A stretch of 64,000 nt of DNA, from positions 26,903 through 90,902 of the forward strand of contig NZ_JARFML010000031.1 of NCBI RefSeq assembly GCF_029167105.1, read 5' to 3'. Each line of letters begins with the position of its first letter. The stretch's first letter is position 1. The notes beneath the pieces are model-generated. The model saw nothing but the letters and a program-made list of their open reading frames with translations, made no database searches and was not told the origin of the DNA. Both the position numbers and the translations under genes were made by a program. The DNA comes from Bradyrhizobium yuanmingense (lineage in GTDB: Bacteria; Pseudomonadota; Alphaproteobacteria; Rhizobiales; Xanthobacteraceae). Below are positions 1 to 9,606 of this stretch, piece after piece.

Positions 1-1028
<1,028 letters not shown>

Positions 1029-1069
1029 GGTTTCCATCCCTTGCTTGTTGGTGCGCTGCCAGTCCCGCC

Positions 1070-1155
1070 CGTCATTGCGAGCGAAGCGAAACAATCCAGA
1101 ATGTCTCCGCGGAGGCAGTCTGGATTGCTTCGTCGCTTCGCTCCTCGCAATGACG
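1070..1155. repeat. Palindromic intergenic repeat, family A, copy 1
   Basis: Near-perfect inverted repeat. It begins CGTCATTGCGAGCGAAGCGA, continues into AATCCAGA, and the second arm runs TCTGGATTGCTTCG to CTCGCAATGACG. The same unit occurs at 5486-5572, 26733-26813 and 46203-46289. It lies between the hydratase and the decarboxylase genes and would fold as a long hairpin in their transcript. Confidence 0.9.
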
Positions 1156-1166
1156 AGGAGAGAGTA

Positions 1167-2018
1167 TCACCACACCGCCGTGCCCTTCATCGTCGGCTGC
1201 CCTTCCGCGTTCGCGGTCCACAGCTCCATCCCGGCCTCGGTCTCATTGGCGTTGACGGAGAACTCCGTGCCCTCGAACAGCGGTTGCAGCCCGCGATAGG
1301 TAAACTTCTTCGGTGACTTGCCGCCACGAAGCTTGGCCGCCATCTCGACGATCAGCGCCGCCTGCAGCGGGCCGTGGAAGATCAGGCCCGGATAGCCCTC
1401 GACCTCAGTGACGTAGTCGCGGTCGTAATGGATGCGGTGGCCGTTGAAGGTCAGCGCGGAGTAGCGGAACAGCAGCACGGGATCGGACACATGCGTTTCG
1501 CGATGCTGCGCCTGCGGCGGCGGAGGCGACGCCTTGCCGCCAGCCGGCGCGCCGCCGGTCATCTCGCGATAGACGATGTCCTGCCGCTCGCGGATCGCCG
1601 TGCCCCTCGGCGAGGAGATGCTGTGCTCGACCGAGACGAAGCACAGCGTGCCGGTCGAGCCTGATTTCACCTGCACATCTGCGATGCGCGACGTCCGCGT
1701 CGATTCATCGCCGACGCGCAAGGGCTGCAAGAACTCGATCTCACCGCCGGCCCACATCCGGCGCGGCAGCGGCACCGGCGGCAGGAAGCCGCCGCGGGTC
1801 GGATGGCCGTCGGGCCCCAACATCGACATCGGAAACACCGGCTGCGCCAGGCACCAATGCACCGTGAACGGCGCAGCGTCGCCCGCCTTGGGCTCGCCGA
1901 CCTCCTGGAACAGCGTCGCGCGCAGGCCCTTCACGAGCTGCGCGGTGACGATGTCGGTGGCCTCCTGGCTGCGCCCGATCCATTGCCTGAGATGATCGAT
2001 GTCGAGCTTCTCGGTCAT
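1167..2018 (-). CDS. MaoC/FAS1-like double-hotdog acyl-CoA dehydratase
   Basis: Predicted hydratase/dehydratase for an enoyl- or 3-hydroxyacyl-CoA, 283 residues. It has an N-terminal FAS1-like (MaoC N) hotdog half, then a linker rich in Pro and Ala, then a C-terminal half with FNGHRIHYDRDY and GLIFHGPLQAALIVEMA, the usual hydratase-2-like layout. The family includes mesaconyl-C4-CoA hydratase and HTD2-like proteins. It starts 15 bp after the CoA-transferase stop and is clearly in the same operon. The context suggests it hydrates the product of the upstream acyl-CoA dehydrogenase. The acyl chain cannot be read from the sequence. Confidence 0.8.
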   Translation of the reverse strand: MTEKLDIDHLRQWIGRSQEATDIVTAQLVKGLRATLFQEVGEPKAGDAAPFTVHWCLAQPVFPMSMLGPDGHPTRGGFLPPVPLPRRMWAGGEIEFLQPLRVGDESTRTSRIADVQVKSGSTGTLCFVSVEHSISSPRGTAIRERQDIVYREMTGGAPAGGKASPPPPQAQHRETHVSDPVLLFRYSALTFNGHRIHYDRDYVTEVEGYPGLIFHGPLQAALIVEMAAKLRGGKSPKKFTYRGLQPLFEGTEFSVNANETEAGMELWTANAEGQPTMKGTAVW

Positions 2019-2033
2019 GACGCCTCGCTCTCT

Positions 2034-3134
2034 TTATTTGGACTGGGGCCGCTCGCCGATGGCGGGCACGGCGCCGTAGCTGCGCGTCTCGCCGACGATG
2101 ATCGGCGCCGGCGCGGGATAGCTGACGCGGCCGTTCGGCGTGTCGACCTCGATCCGCCGCAGATGCGGATGGTTGGCGAGGTCGGCCATGGTGTTGACCT
2201 CGGCGAATGCGATGTCCGCGTCCGACAGCCGCTTCAGGAGCTCGCCGCGCGTCATCTTGCCGAAGATATCGGCCACCGTCGTGTCGGTGAAGTCGCGGTT
2301 GCGCACGCGCTCGACCATGTTGGCGACGCGGGGATCGGCCGGCAGGTCCGGCTGATCCAGCACCTTCGCGCACAGCGTCTTCCACTCACGCTCGCTCTGG
2401 ATCGAGATCAGGATGTCCTTGCCGTCCTTGGAGGTGAACACACCATAGGGCGCGATCGATGGATGGCGCAGGCCCATGCGCTTGGGCGGATTGCCGGCTT
2501 CGGCATTGAGCAGCGGCACGGTGCACCAGTCCGCCATCACGTCGAACATGGAGATGCGGATGTCGGCGCCCTTGCCGCTGCGCCCGCGCGCGATCAGCGC
2601 CTCCAGGATCGCCGCATGCGCAGTGGCGCCGGTGGCAACATCAACGATCGACATGCCGACGCGCGAGGCGCCATCGGGGTTGCCGGTGATCGAGGCCAGC
2701 CCGCTCTCGGCCTGGATCAGCAAATCATAGGCCTTGCGATGGGCGTAGGGGCCCTCGTCGCCATAGCCCGTAATCGTGCACGAGATCAGCTTGGGATAGT
2801 CCTTCAGGAGCCGCTCGCGCGAGAAGCCGAGCTTGTCCATCGAGCCGGGTTTCAGGTTCTGGATCAGCACGTCGGCGCTCGCGATCAGCTTCTCCAGCTC
2901 GGCGCGGCCGTCCTTCGTCGTGAGATCGACCACCGCCGATTGCTTGCCGCGATTGAGCCAGACGAAATAGCTGCTCTGGCCCTTGGCCGCCGCGTCATAG
3001 CCGCGGGCGAAATCGCCTTCGGGCCGCTCGATCTTGATCACCTCCGCGCCGGCATCCGCCAGGCGCGAGGAGCAGAACGGCGCCGCCACCGCCTGCTCGA
3101 CCGCAATCACCCTGATCCCGTCCAATGCTCCCAT
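2034..3134 (-). CDS. CaiB/BaiF family (class III) CoA-transferase
   Basis: Class III CoA-transferase of 366 residues that moves CoA between acyl acids. The N-terminus GIRVIAVEQAVAAPFCSSRL and the DVLIQNLKPG and ITGYGDEGPY segments are typical. Asp137 in YDLLIQAESG is the expected nucleophile, equivalent to Asp169 of formyl-CoA transferase. The reading frame is open further upstream, but the start at 3134 (MGALDG) fits the family N-terminus and leaves 10 bp to the acyl-CoA dehydrogenase stop. It probably activates the acid substrate of this operon. The CoA donor is unknown. Confidence 0.88.
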   Translation of the reverse strand: MGALDGIRVIAVEQAVAAPFCSSRLADAGAEVIKIERPEGDFARGYDAAAKGQSSYFVWLNRGKQSAVVDLTTKDGRAELEKLIASADVLIQNLKPGSMDKLGFSRERLLKDYPKLISCTITGYGDEGPYAHRKAYDLLIQAESGLASITGNPDGASRVGMSIVDVATGATAHAAILEALIARGRSGKGADIRISMFDVMADWCTVPLLNAEAGNPPKRMGLRHPSIAPYGVFTSKDGKDILISIQSEREWKTLCAKVLDQPDLPADPRVANMVERVRNRDFTDTTVADIFGKMTRGELLKRLSDADIAFAEVNTMADLANHPHLRRIEVDTPNGRVSYPAPAPIIVGETRSYGAVPAIGERPQSK

Positions 3135-3144
3135 GGCCGCGACC

Positions 3145-4314
3145 TCAGTACGAGCGCGGCATGCCGAGCACGTGCTCGGCGACGAAGGACAGGACGAGGT
3201 TGGTCGAGATCGGCGCGACCTGATACAGCCGCGTCTCGCGGAACTTGCGCTCGACGTCGTATTCCTCGGCGAAGCCGAAGCCGCCATGGGTCTGGATGCA
3301 GGCATTCGCCGCTTCCCAGGACGCATCCGCCGCCAGCATCTTGGCCATGTTGGCCTCCGCGCCGCAATCGAGCCCGGCCTCGTATTTGCGCGTGGCTTCC
3401 TTCACCATAAGCTCGGCCGCGCGCATCGAGGCGTAGGCCTTGGCGATCGGAAACTGGATGCCTTGATTCTGGCCGATCGGCCGGCCGAACACGGCGCGCT
3501 CCTTGGCGTAGTTCGTTGCCTTCGCGATGAACCACTTTGCGTCGCCGACGCATTCGGCCGCGATCAGGATGCGCTCGGCGTTCATGCCGGAGAGGATGTA
3601 GCGAAAGCCCTTGCCTTCCTCGCCGATCAGATTCTCCGCCGGCACCCTCATGTCGGTGAAGAACACTTCGGTGGTGGCGTGGTTCATCATGGTGCGGATC
3701 GGGCGGATCTCGAGGCCGTTGTTCTTGGCCTCGCGCATGTCGACGATGAACACCGACAGGCCGTCGGTGCGCTTCTTGACCTGGTCCTTCGGCGTGGTGC
3801 GCGCCAGCAGCACCATCAGATCGGAATGCTCGGCGCGGCTGGTCCAGATCTTCTGGCCGTTGACGATATAGCTGTCGTTGCCGTCCTTGCGCGCGAACGT
3901 CTTCAGCGAGGAGGTGTCGGTGCCGCTGGTCGGCTCGGTGACGCCGAACGCCTGCAGGCGCAACTCGCCGCTCGCGATCTTCGGCAGGTATTTTGCCTTC
4001 TGCTCGGCATTGCCGTGCCGGAGCACCGTGCCCATCGTGTACATCTGGGCGTGGCAGCCGCCGCCGTTGCAGCCGGCGCGCTGGATCTCTTCCAGGATCG
4101 CCGCGGCCGCCGACAGCTTCAGGCCCGCGCCGCCATACTCCTCGGGAATCAGCACCGAGAGATAGCCGGCTTCGGTCAGCGCATCGACGAAAGCCTTGGG
4201 GTAGGCCATCTCGCGATCGAGCTTGCGCCAATATTCGCCCGGGAACTGGGCGCAGAGCTTGGCAACGGCCTCGCGAATGTCAGCGTAATCTTCGGTGTGG
4301 TGTTCTTGACTCAT
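3145..4314 (-). CDS. Acyl-CoA dehydrogenase family protein
   Basis: FAD-dependent acyl-CoA dehydrogenase, 389 residues, first gene of the minus-strand operon. Seen are the FAD/substrate segment FGVTEPTSGTDTSSLKTFA, the middle beta domain with IVNGQKIWTS, and the C-terminal THGGFGFAEEYDVERKFRE. Most family members then carry a YEGT-like motif whose Glu is the catalytic base. Here the aligned stretch reads YQVAPIST with Gln365, so the base must come from elsewhere or the reaction differs. The start at 4314 (MSQEHH) fits the family; the frame is open further upstream. Expression is probably controlled by the divergent LysR gene. Confidence 0.87.
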   Translation of the reverse strand: MSQEHHTEDYADIREAVAKLCAQFPGEYWRKLDREMAYPKAFVDALTEAGYLSVLIPEEYGGAGLKLSAAAAILEEIQRAGCNGGGCHAQMYTMGTVLRHGNAEQKAKYLPKIASGELRLQAFGVTEPTSGTDTSSLKTFARKDGNDSYIVNGQKIWTSRAEHSDLMVLLARTTPKDQVKKRTDGLSVFIVDMREAKNNGLEIRPIRTMMNHATTEVFFTDMRVPAENLIGEEGKGFRYILSGMNAERILIAAECVGDAKWFIAKATNYAKERAVFGRPIGQNQGIQFPIAKAYASMRAAELMVKEATRKYEAGLDCGAEANMAKMLAADASWEAANACIQTHGGFGFAEEYDVERKFRETRLYQVAPISTNLVLSFVAEHVLGMPRSY

Positions 4315-4388
4315 GGCGTTTCCATTCTCAGCGGCAGTTAAGATAACGCCGGCCAACCCACGGGCGTTGTGAAAACAATGCCCGCCCC

Positions 4389-4407
4389 CTATGCTCATTT
4401 GTTATAG
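4389..4407. promoter_or_regulatory. Candidate LysR-type operator (CTAT-N11-ATAG)
   Basis: The space between the divergent operon and lysR holds CTAT, eleven bases, then ATAG, a dyad that fits the T-N11-A LysR consensus. It lies 32 bp before the lysR start and 75 bp before the operon start, where such regulators bind. The match is visible; the function is inferred. Confidence 0.55.
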
Positions 4408-4438
4408 CGTATGGAGTAGCCTTCCAGGATTGGCAAGC

Positions 4439-5359
4439 ATGGATTTCCGGCAGCTCAGGACCTTCAGTTGCGTGGCGGAGCTCGGCAGCCTGTCCAAGGC
4501 CTCCGACACCCTGCGCGTGGCGCAGCCGGCGCTTTCCAGGCAGATCAAGCTGCTGGAACACGAGTTGCGCACCGAACTCTTCACGCGCAACGGCCGCGGC
4601 ATGGTGCTGACCGAGGCCGGCCGCCTGCTGCTCGCACGCACCTCCGGCATCGTGCGGCAGATCGACCAGATCCGCGACGACATCCAGTCGGCCAAGGGGC
4701 CGCCGTCCGGCCAGGTCGTGCTCGGCCTGGTTCCGACCGTGAGCTGCGTGCTGTCGGCGCGCTTTGCGCGGCGCTGCGTCGAAAAATTTCCCGGCATCTC
4801 GCTGCGCATCGTCGAGAGCTACAGCGGCCATCTGGTCGAATGGCTGCATCGCGGCGAGATGGATCTCGCCATCCTCTACGGCCGCTCGGCCGACCTGCAT
4901 CTCAATGTGCAGAGCCTGGGGCGCGACAACATCGTCGCGGTCGGCCCGCGCGGCTGCGGGCTGGCGCGGAAGAAGAACGTCGACATCGGCTGGCTGCTGC
5001 GGCAACGCCTGGTGCTGCCCTCTCATTCCCACGGCCTCCGCGCGCTGATCGAGCACGCGGCGGCGCAGCGCAAGATCAAGCTCGACGTCCAGCTGGAAGC
5101 GGATTCGTTTCGCGTGCTGACGAGCCTCGTCGAGGAGGGCCTCGGTTTCGCGCTGCTGCCGCCGTCCTCGGTCCACGGCGAGGTCGCGGACGGGCGGCTG
5201 GAAACCGCCCCCGTATCCAAGCCGATGACGCGCGAGCTCATCTTTGCCTCTCCAATCGACCGCCCGGCCTCGACGGCCTCGCTCGCCATCACCGCGCTGT
5301 TGCGCGAGGAGGTCGCCGCCTGCCGCAAGGACGGCGTGTGGGACATCAGGTTGAGTTAG
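4439..5359 (+). CDS. LysR family transcriptional regulator
   Basis: LysR-type regulator of 306 residues. The N-terminal winged helix reads DFRQLRTFSCVAELGSLSKA and VAQPALSRQIKLLEHELRT; the C-terminal periplasmic-binding-like effector domain starts near residue 90 (GQVVLGLVPTVS) and includes GEMDLAILYG. The start is the ATG at 4439, which gives the standard N-terminus. Divergence from the acyl-CoA dehydrogenase operon and the dyad at 4389-4407 suggest it controls that operon and itself, with an acid or CoA ester as effector. It resembles Nac/CynR-type members in the effector half, but no specific ortholog is claimed. Confidence 0.93.
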   Translation: MDFRQLRTFSCVAELGSLSKASDTLRVAQPALSRQIKLLEHELRTELFTRNGRGMVLTEAGRLLLARTSGIVRQIDQIRDDIQSAKGPPSGQVVLGLVPTVSCVLSARFARRCVEKFPGISLRIVESYSGHLVEWLHRGEMDLAILYGRSADLHLNVQSLGRDNIVAVGPRGCGLARKKNVDIGWLLRQRLVLPSHSHGLRALIEHAAAQRKIKLDVQLEADSFRVLTSLVEEGLGFALLPPSSVHGEVADGRLETAPVSKPMTRELIFASPIDRPASTASLAITALLREEVAACRKDGVWDIRLS

Positions 5360-5485
5360 ACGGCGTGTGGTAGAACAGCCGCGCGCCATCGTGCCTTCGC
5401 ATCTGGCGCGAGCTGTCATGCCGGAATTTTATAGCTGGGCTGCCGCCGGGCTTTCTGCGACCAGTGTTATACGCGGAAGTCGCCT

Positions 5486-5572
5486 CGTCATTGCGAGCGT
5501 AGCGAAGCAATCCAGGAATCTTTCCGCAGTGGCAGTCTGGATGGCTTCGTCGCTTCGCTCCTCGCAATGACG
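5486..5572. repeat. Palindromic intergenic repeat, family A, copy 2
   Basis: Same unit as 1070-1155: CGTCATTGCGAGCG at the left, CTCGCAATGACG at the right, with the AATCCAGG / TCTGGATGGC inner arms. It fills most of the gap between convergent lysR and the P450 gene and could act as a bidirectional terminator. The rest of 5360-5582 shows no gene. Confidence 0.9.
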
Positions 5573-5582
5573 GTAGGAGAGC

Positions 5583-6857
5583 TCAGCCCGGAATCCGCAC
5601 CGGCAACGTCTCGTACCCCTTGATGAAGCTCGAATAGATCCGTTTGGGCTCGCCGACCACCTCGATGCGGTCGAACCGCTTCAGCATCTCCTCCCAAACG
5701 ATCTTGAGCTGCAGCTCGGCGAGGCGCATGCCGACGCAGCGGTGGATGCCGAAGCCGAAGGAGAGATGGGTGCGCGGCCGCGGGCGGTCGATGATGAACT
5801 CGTTCGGCTTGTCGAACATCTCCTCGTCGCGATTGCCGGAGACGTACCACATCACGACGCGGTCGCCCTTCCGGATCGGCTTGCCGCCGATCTCGGTGTC
5901 CTGCAATGCGGTCCGACGCATATGCGCCAGCGGCGTCTGCCAGCGGATCACCTCCGGCACCATGGAATCGATCAGCTCCGGATTTTCGCGCAGCTTGTCG
6001 TATTGCTCCGGGTTCTCGTTCAGCGCCAGCACCGACCCGGTCATGGTGTTGCGCGTGGTGTCGTTGCCGCCGACGATGAGCAGGATGATGTTGCCCATCA
6101 AATTGTCGGGATCCATGTGGCGCGTGGCCTCGTTGTGCGCCATCAGCGACAACAGATCGTTGCGCGGCGCCGAGTTGACACGCTCGTTCCAGAGCTTCGA
6201 CATGTAGGCGTAGCACTCGTCCATCTCGCGGCGGCGTTCTTCGCCGCTGGCGACGATGCCGCTCTTGGGCAGCGCGGTGGAAACGTCGGACCAGCGCGTC
6301 AGCTTGCGCCGCTCCTCCCAGGGAAAATCGAACAGGGTCGCCAGCATCTGCGTGGTCAGCTCGATCGAGACGCGCTCGACGAAATTGAAGGTCTCATTGC
6401 GCGGCAGATTGTCCAGCACGGTCTGCGAGCGCTGGCGGATCAGCTTTGCCAGCTCGTCCAGGTGTGTCGGCGTGAACATCGGCGACACCGTCTTGCGCTG
6501 TGCCGAATGCCGGGGCTGGTCCATCGCGATGAAGCTCGGATAGTCGTAGCCTTCCGGCACGTCGCGGATCGAGATGCCGCCGAGCTTGGAGTCCGAGGAA
6601 AAGATGCCGTGATTGGTGTCGACATGCATGATGTCGTTGTATTTCACCACCGACCAGTACGGCTCGATCGGCGCGTTGGTGCAGTAATGCACCGGCTCTT
6701 CGTTGCGCAGCCGCTCGAACCAGGGCCACAGCGTGTCGTCCTGGAACAGCCGGGGCGCGCCGGGGTGGAATTGCGACAGCGGCGTCGCATAGGCCTCCTC
6801 GCGGGCCCTGCGCATGCGTTCGGCCTTGTCCACTTTAACCGGCGCTTGGATGTTCAT
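5583..6857 (-). CDS. Cytochrome P450, CYP153-like (second of tandem pair)
   Basis: Soluble bacterial P450 of 424 residues. Visible motifs are the I-helix GGNDTTR (residues 263-269), EVIR of the K helix, and the haem loop FGFGIHRCVG with Cys374 as the iron ligand. Segments such as HYCTNAPIEPYWSV, ELTTQMLATLFDFPWEERRK and MWYVSGNRDEE match my memory of CYP153A alkane terminal hydroxylases closely. It lies 24 bp downstream of a paralog and is surely co-transcribed. No ferredoxin or ferredoxin reductase gene is adjacent, so electron partners must be encoded elsewhere. Alkane or fatty-acid omega-hydroxylation is the family expectation. Confidence 0.9.
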   Translation of the reverse strand: MNIQAPVKVDKAERMRRAREEAYATPLSQFHPGAPRLFQDDTLWPWFERLRNEEPVHYCTNAPIEPYWSVVKYNDIMHVDTNHGIFSSDSKLGGISIRDVPEGYDYPSFIAMDQPRHSAQRKTVSPMFTPTHLDELAKLIRQRSQTVLDNLPRNETFNFVERVSIELTTQMLATLFDFPWEERRKLTRWSDVSTALPKSGIVASGEERRREMDECYAYMSKLWNERVNSAPRNDLLSLMAHNEATRHMDPDNLMGNIILLIVGGNDTTRNTMTGSVLALNENPEQYDKLRENPELIDSMVPEVIRWQTPLAHMRRTALQDTEIGGKPIRKGDRVVMWYVSGNRDEEMFDKPNEFIIDRPRPRTHLSFGFGIHRCVGMRLAELQLKIVWEEMLKRFDRIEVVGEPKRIYSSFIKGYETLPVRIPG

Positions 6858-6881
6858 GATCGTGGCTCCGTTGCGTTCGAC

Positions 6882-8147
6882 TCACGCAGCAATCTTCACC
6901 GGCAACATTTCGATACCTTTTACGAAACTCGAATAGACCCGGGTGGGTTCGCCGACCACATCAATATGGTCGAACCGCTTGAGAATTTCCTCCCAAATAA
7001 TCTTGAGCTGAAGCTCGGCAAGCCGTAGGCCGACGCAACGGTGGATGCCGAAGCCGAAGGACAGGTGCGTACGCGGGCGGGCGCGATCGATGATGAACTG
7101 GTAGGGCTTGTCGATCACCTCCTCGTCGCGGTTGCCCGAGACGTACCACATCACGACTTTGTCACCCTTCTTGATCTGCTTGCCGCGGAACTCGAAGTCG
7201 GAGAGCGCCGTGCGGCGCATATGCGCCAGCGGCGTCTGCCAGCGGATCACCTCCGGCACGAAGCTGTCGAGCAGATCGGGGTTCTGGCGCAGCTTGCGAT
7301 ATTGCTCCGGATGCTGGCTCAGCGCGAGAAGCGAGCCCGACATGGTGTTGCGCGTGGTGTCGTTGCCGCCGACAATCAGGAGGATGAGATTGCCGAGGAA
7401 GTTCTTCGCATCCATATCGCGCGTAGCAGTGCCATGCGCCATCATCGACAACAGGTCGCTCTTCGGCGGCTGTTCGATGCGCTGCTTCCACAGCTTCGAG
7501 AAATAGGCCGCGCATTCCGTCAGCTCGGCCATCCGCTCGTCCTCGGTGGCGACGAGGCCGTCGGGGCCGGGGATCGTGGTGGCGATATCGGACCAGCGCG
7601 TCAGCTTGCGGCGATCCTCCCAGGGGAAGTCAAACAGCACCGCCAGCATCTGCGTCGTGAGCTCGATCGAGACGCGATCGACCCAGTCGAACACCTCGCC
7701 GCAGGGCAGATTGTCCAGGCATTCGGCCGAGCGCTCGCGGATGTTGATGGCGAGATTGTCCAGGTGCGTCGGCGTGAACATCGGCGCCACGGTCTTGCGC
7801 TGGGCGGCATGGCGCGGCGGGTCCATCGAGATGAAACTCTCACGGCGCAGATCCGGATCGATGTCGCGGATGGTGATGCCGCCGAGCGCGGAGGCCGAGG
7901 AGAACACCGCGTGGTTGGTCTCGATCTCCATGATGTCGTTGTAGCGCGTCACCGACCAGTACGGCCCGAACATCGAGTCCTTGCAGTAATGCACGGGATC
8001 CTCGCGGCGCAGCCGGTCGAAATAGGGCCAGAACGTATCGGTCCTGAACAATTCGGGGTCGCCGGGATCGAACTGCTCCAGCGGCAGCGACATGGCGCGC
8101 TCGCGCAAGGCGTCGAGCTTGGCCGCGCTTTCGATGGTCCCATGCAT
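6882..8147 (-). CDS. Cytochrome P450, CYP153-like (first of tandem pair)
   Basis: P450 of 421 residues, paralog of the next gene. It has the I-helix GGNDTTR (260-266), EVIR (299-302), and FGFGIHRCVG with Cys371. The N-terminal HYCKDSMFGPYWSV is even closer to CYP153A6 as I recall it than the downstream copy. The two proteins are similar along their full length, so the pair arose by tandem duplication and may differ in chain-length preference. There are 24 bp between the genes. The start at 8147 (MHGTIESA) is the first ATG of the frame. Confidence 0.9.
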   Translation of the reverse strand: MHGTIESAAKLDALRERAMSLPLEQFDPGDPELFRTDTFWPYFDRLRREDPVHYCKDSMFGPYWSVTRYNDIMEIETNHAVFSSASALGGITIRDIDPDLRRESFISMDPPRHAAQRKTVAPMFTPTHLDNLAINIRERSAECLDNLPCGEVFDWVDRVSIELTTQMLAVLFDFPWEDRRKLTRWSDIATTIPGPDGLVATEDERMAELTECAAYFSKLWKQRIEQPPKSDLLSMMAHGTATRDMDAKNFLGNLILLIVGGNDTTRNTMSGSLLALSQHPEQYRKLRQNPDLLDSFVPEVIRWQTPLAHMRRTALSDFEFRGKQIKKGDKVVMWYVSGNRDEEVIDKPYQFIIDRARPRTHLSFGFGIHRCVGLRLAELQLKIIWEEILKRFDHIDVVGEPTRVYSSFVKGIEMLPVKIAA

Positions 8148-8448
8148 GACCGTTCTCCCTGGACATGAACCGCGCGTCGTTGAATTCTGCGCTGCGGTAT
8201 TTGATTTGCAATTACAGCCGGTTGTCAGCGCCGGGGCAAGGGAGAGTTTTGCCGTATCCAGCCTTCACGAGCGCGTTGCACGACCGTCACGACGCCACGA
8301 GAACGTGACCTCCCGCACGCCGGACGACAGAGAATCGTGCGAGAAACCCGCTGGAATCGAGCCAAATCGAACCCGCTCATCTTGGGGATCGACTAACCTC
8401 TGATCTATAGTTTGGCCGGAACAGATCCGCATCCCGAGGTTGCCGCCC
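8148..8448. other. Intergenic region upstream of the P450 pair
   Basis: About 300 bp between divergent genes, holding the promoters for the P450 pair (minus) and the DUF898 gene (plus). I see no small gene, strong hairpin or family repeat here. The stretch is less GC-rich than its surroundings around 8190-8215 and 8395-8415. Confidence 0.6.
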
Positions 8449-9603
8449 GTGAACGACATGCAATGGACCCCCATCGGGTCCGAACCCTTACCCCCGCCGC
8501 TGCCGCCGACGCGGGTCGATTTCTCCGGCAGCCGCTCCGAGTTCCGCAAAATGGTCACCAAGGGTGCCATGCTCGAACTCGTCACCTTCGGCTTCTACCG
8601 GTTCTGGCTCGTCACCGACATCCGCCGCCATCTGTGGACGCACACCGCGATCGACGGAGATACGGCCGAATACACCGGACGGGCCAAAGAGCTCCTGGTC
8701 GGCTTCCTGTTCGCGCTCGCGATCCTGGTGCCGATCTATCTCGCTTATTTTCTCATTGGCATCGAGTTCGAGCGCTGGCAGGCCTTTGCCTCGACGCCGT
8801 TGTTCATCGCCTTCTACGCCTTCGGCCAGTTCGCGATTTTTCGCGCGCGGCGCTACCGCCTGACGCGCACGGTCTGGCGCGGCGTCCGTTTCTGGATGGA
8901 CGGCTCGGGCTGGGCTTACGCGTTTCGCGCCATGATGTGGGGCTTGCTGGTGCTCCTGACGCTCGGTCTCGCGCTGCCCTGGCGCGCGGCTGCGCTCGAA
9001 CGCTACAAGATGCGGCACACCCATTACGGCGATCTCCGCGGCGATTTCGACGCCGACGGCTGGACCTTCTTCAAGCGCGGCTGGTGGCTCTGGCTGCTCA
9101 GCCCGATCGCGCTCCTCATCTTCCCGCTCGCACCGTTCCTGTACGCCGAGTTCAAGGCGCGCGAATGGCGCTGGTGGCTTGATGGCATCCGCATCGGCGG
9201 CGTCAGCCTGTCCTCGGAATTGCCTCATGATGCCTTCTACGGCCTGTACTGGAAAGTGATCGGCTGGTGGATGCTGCTCACGGTCGCGTTCACGGCCTAT
9301 ATGGGCGGCGGCGCCTTCCTGGTCGTCTCGCTCACCGGCGTTTCCGCCGAGGAGATCTTCGCCGGCGACAAAGCGACGAAGAGCATCCCGATGGTGGTCA
9401 TGATGGTGATCGGCTATTTCGCGCTCGCCCTTGCCATCAACATCGTCATGCGGGTCTATCTCCAGCGCGATCTCTGGGCCAAGGTGCTGGAGACCGTCGA
9501 GGTGCACGACATCGCGGCCGCGGCGGACGTGCGCGGCAGCGGTCAGCTTGCCGGCGCGCTCGGCGAAGGCTTTGCCGACGGACTCGATGTCGCGGGATTC
9601 TGA
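8449..9603 (+). CDS. DUF898 (YjgN-like) multi-pass inner-membrane protein
   Basis: Membrane protein of about 384 residues, DUF898/YjgN type, function unknown. A Pro-rich N-terminus is followed by two similar halves, each with FSGSRSEFRKM- or DGIRIGG-like soluble segments and hydrophobic helices; FGFYRFWLVTDIRRHLW and LGLALPWRAAALERYKM are typical of the family. The GTG at 8449 is preferred because GAGG lies nine bases before it; a TTG at 8440 and an ATG at 8458 are alternatives. The stop is 3 bp before the M48 peptidase gene, so the two form an operon; DUF898 and M48 genes are often neighbours, suggesting a joint envelope role. Confidence 0.82.
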   Translation: MNDMQWTPIGSEPLPPPLPPTRVDFSGSRSEFRKMVTKGAMLELVTFGFYRFWLVTDIRRHLWTHTAIDGDTAEYTGRAKELLVGFLFALAILVPIYLAYFLIGIEFERWQAFASTPLFIAFYAFGQFAIFRARRYRLTRTVWRGVRFWMDGSGWAYAFRAMMWGLLVLLTLGLALPWRAAALERYKMRHTHYGDLRGDFDADGWTFFKRGWWLWLLSPIALLIFPLAPFLYAEFKAREWRWWLDGIRIGGVSLSSELPHDAFYGLYWKVIGWWMLLTVAFTAYMGGGAFLVVSLTGVSAEEIFAGDKATKSIPMVVMMVIGYFALALAINIVMRVYLQRDLWAKVLETVEVHDIAAAADVRGSGQLAGALGEGFADGLDVAGF

Positions 9604-9606
9604 GCT

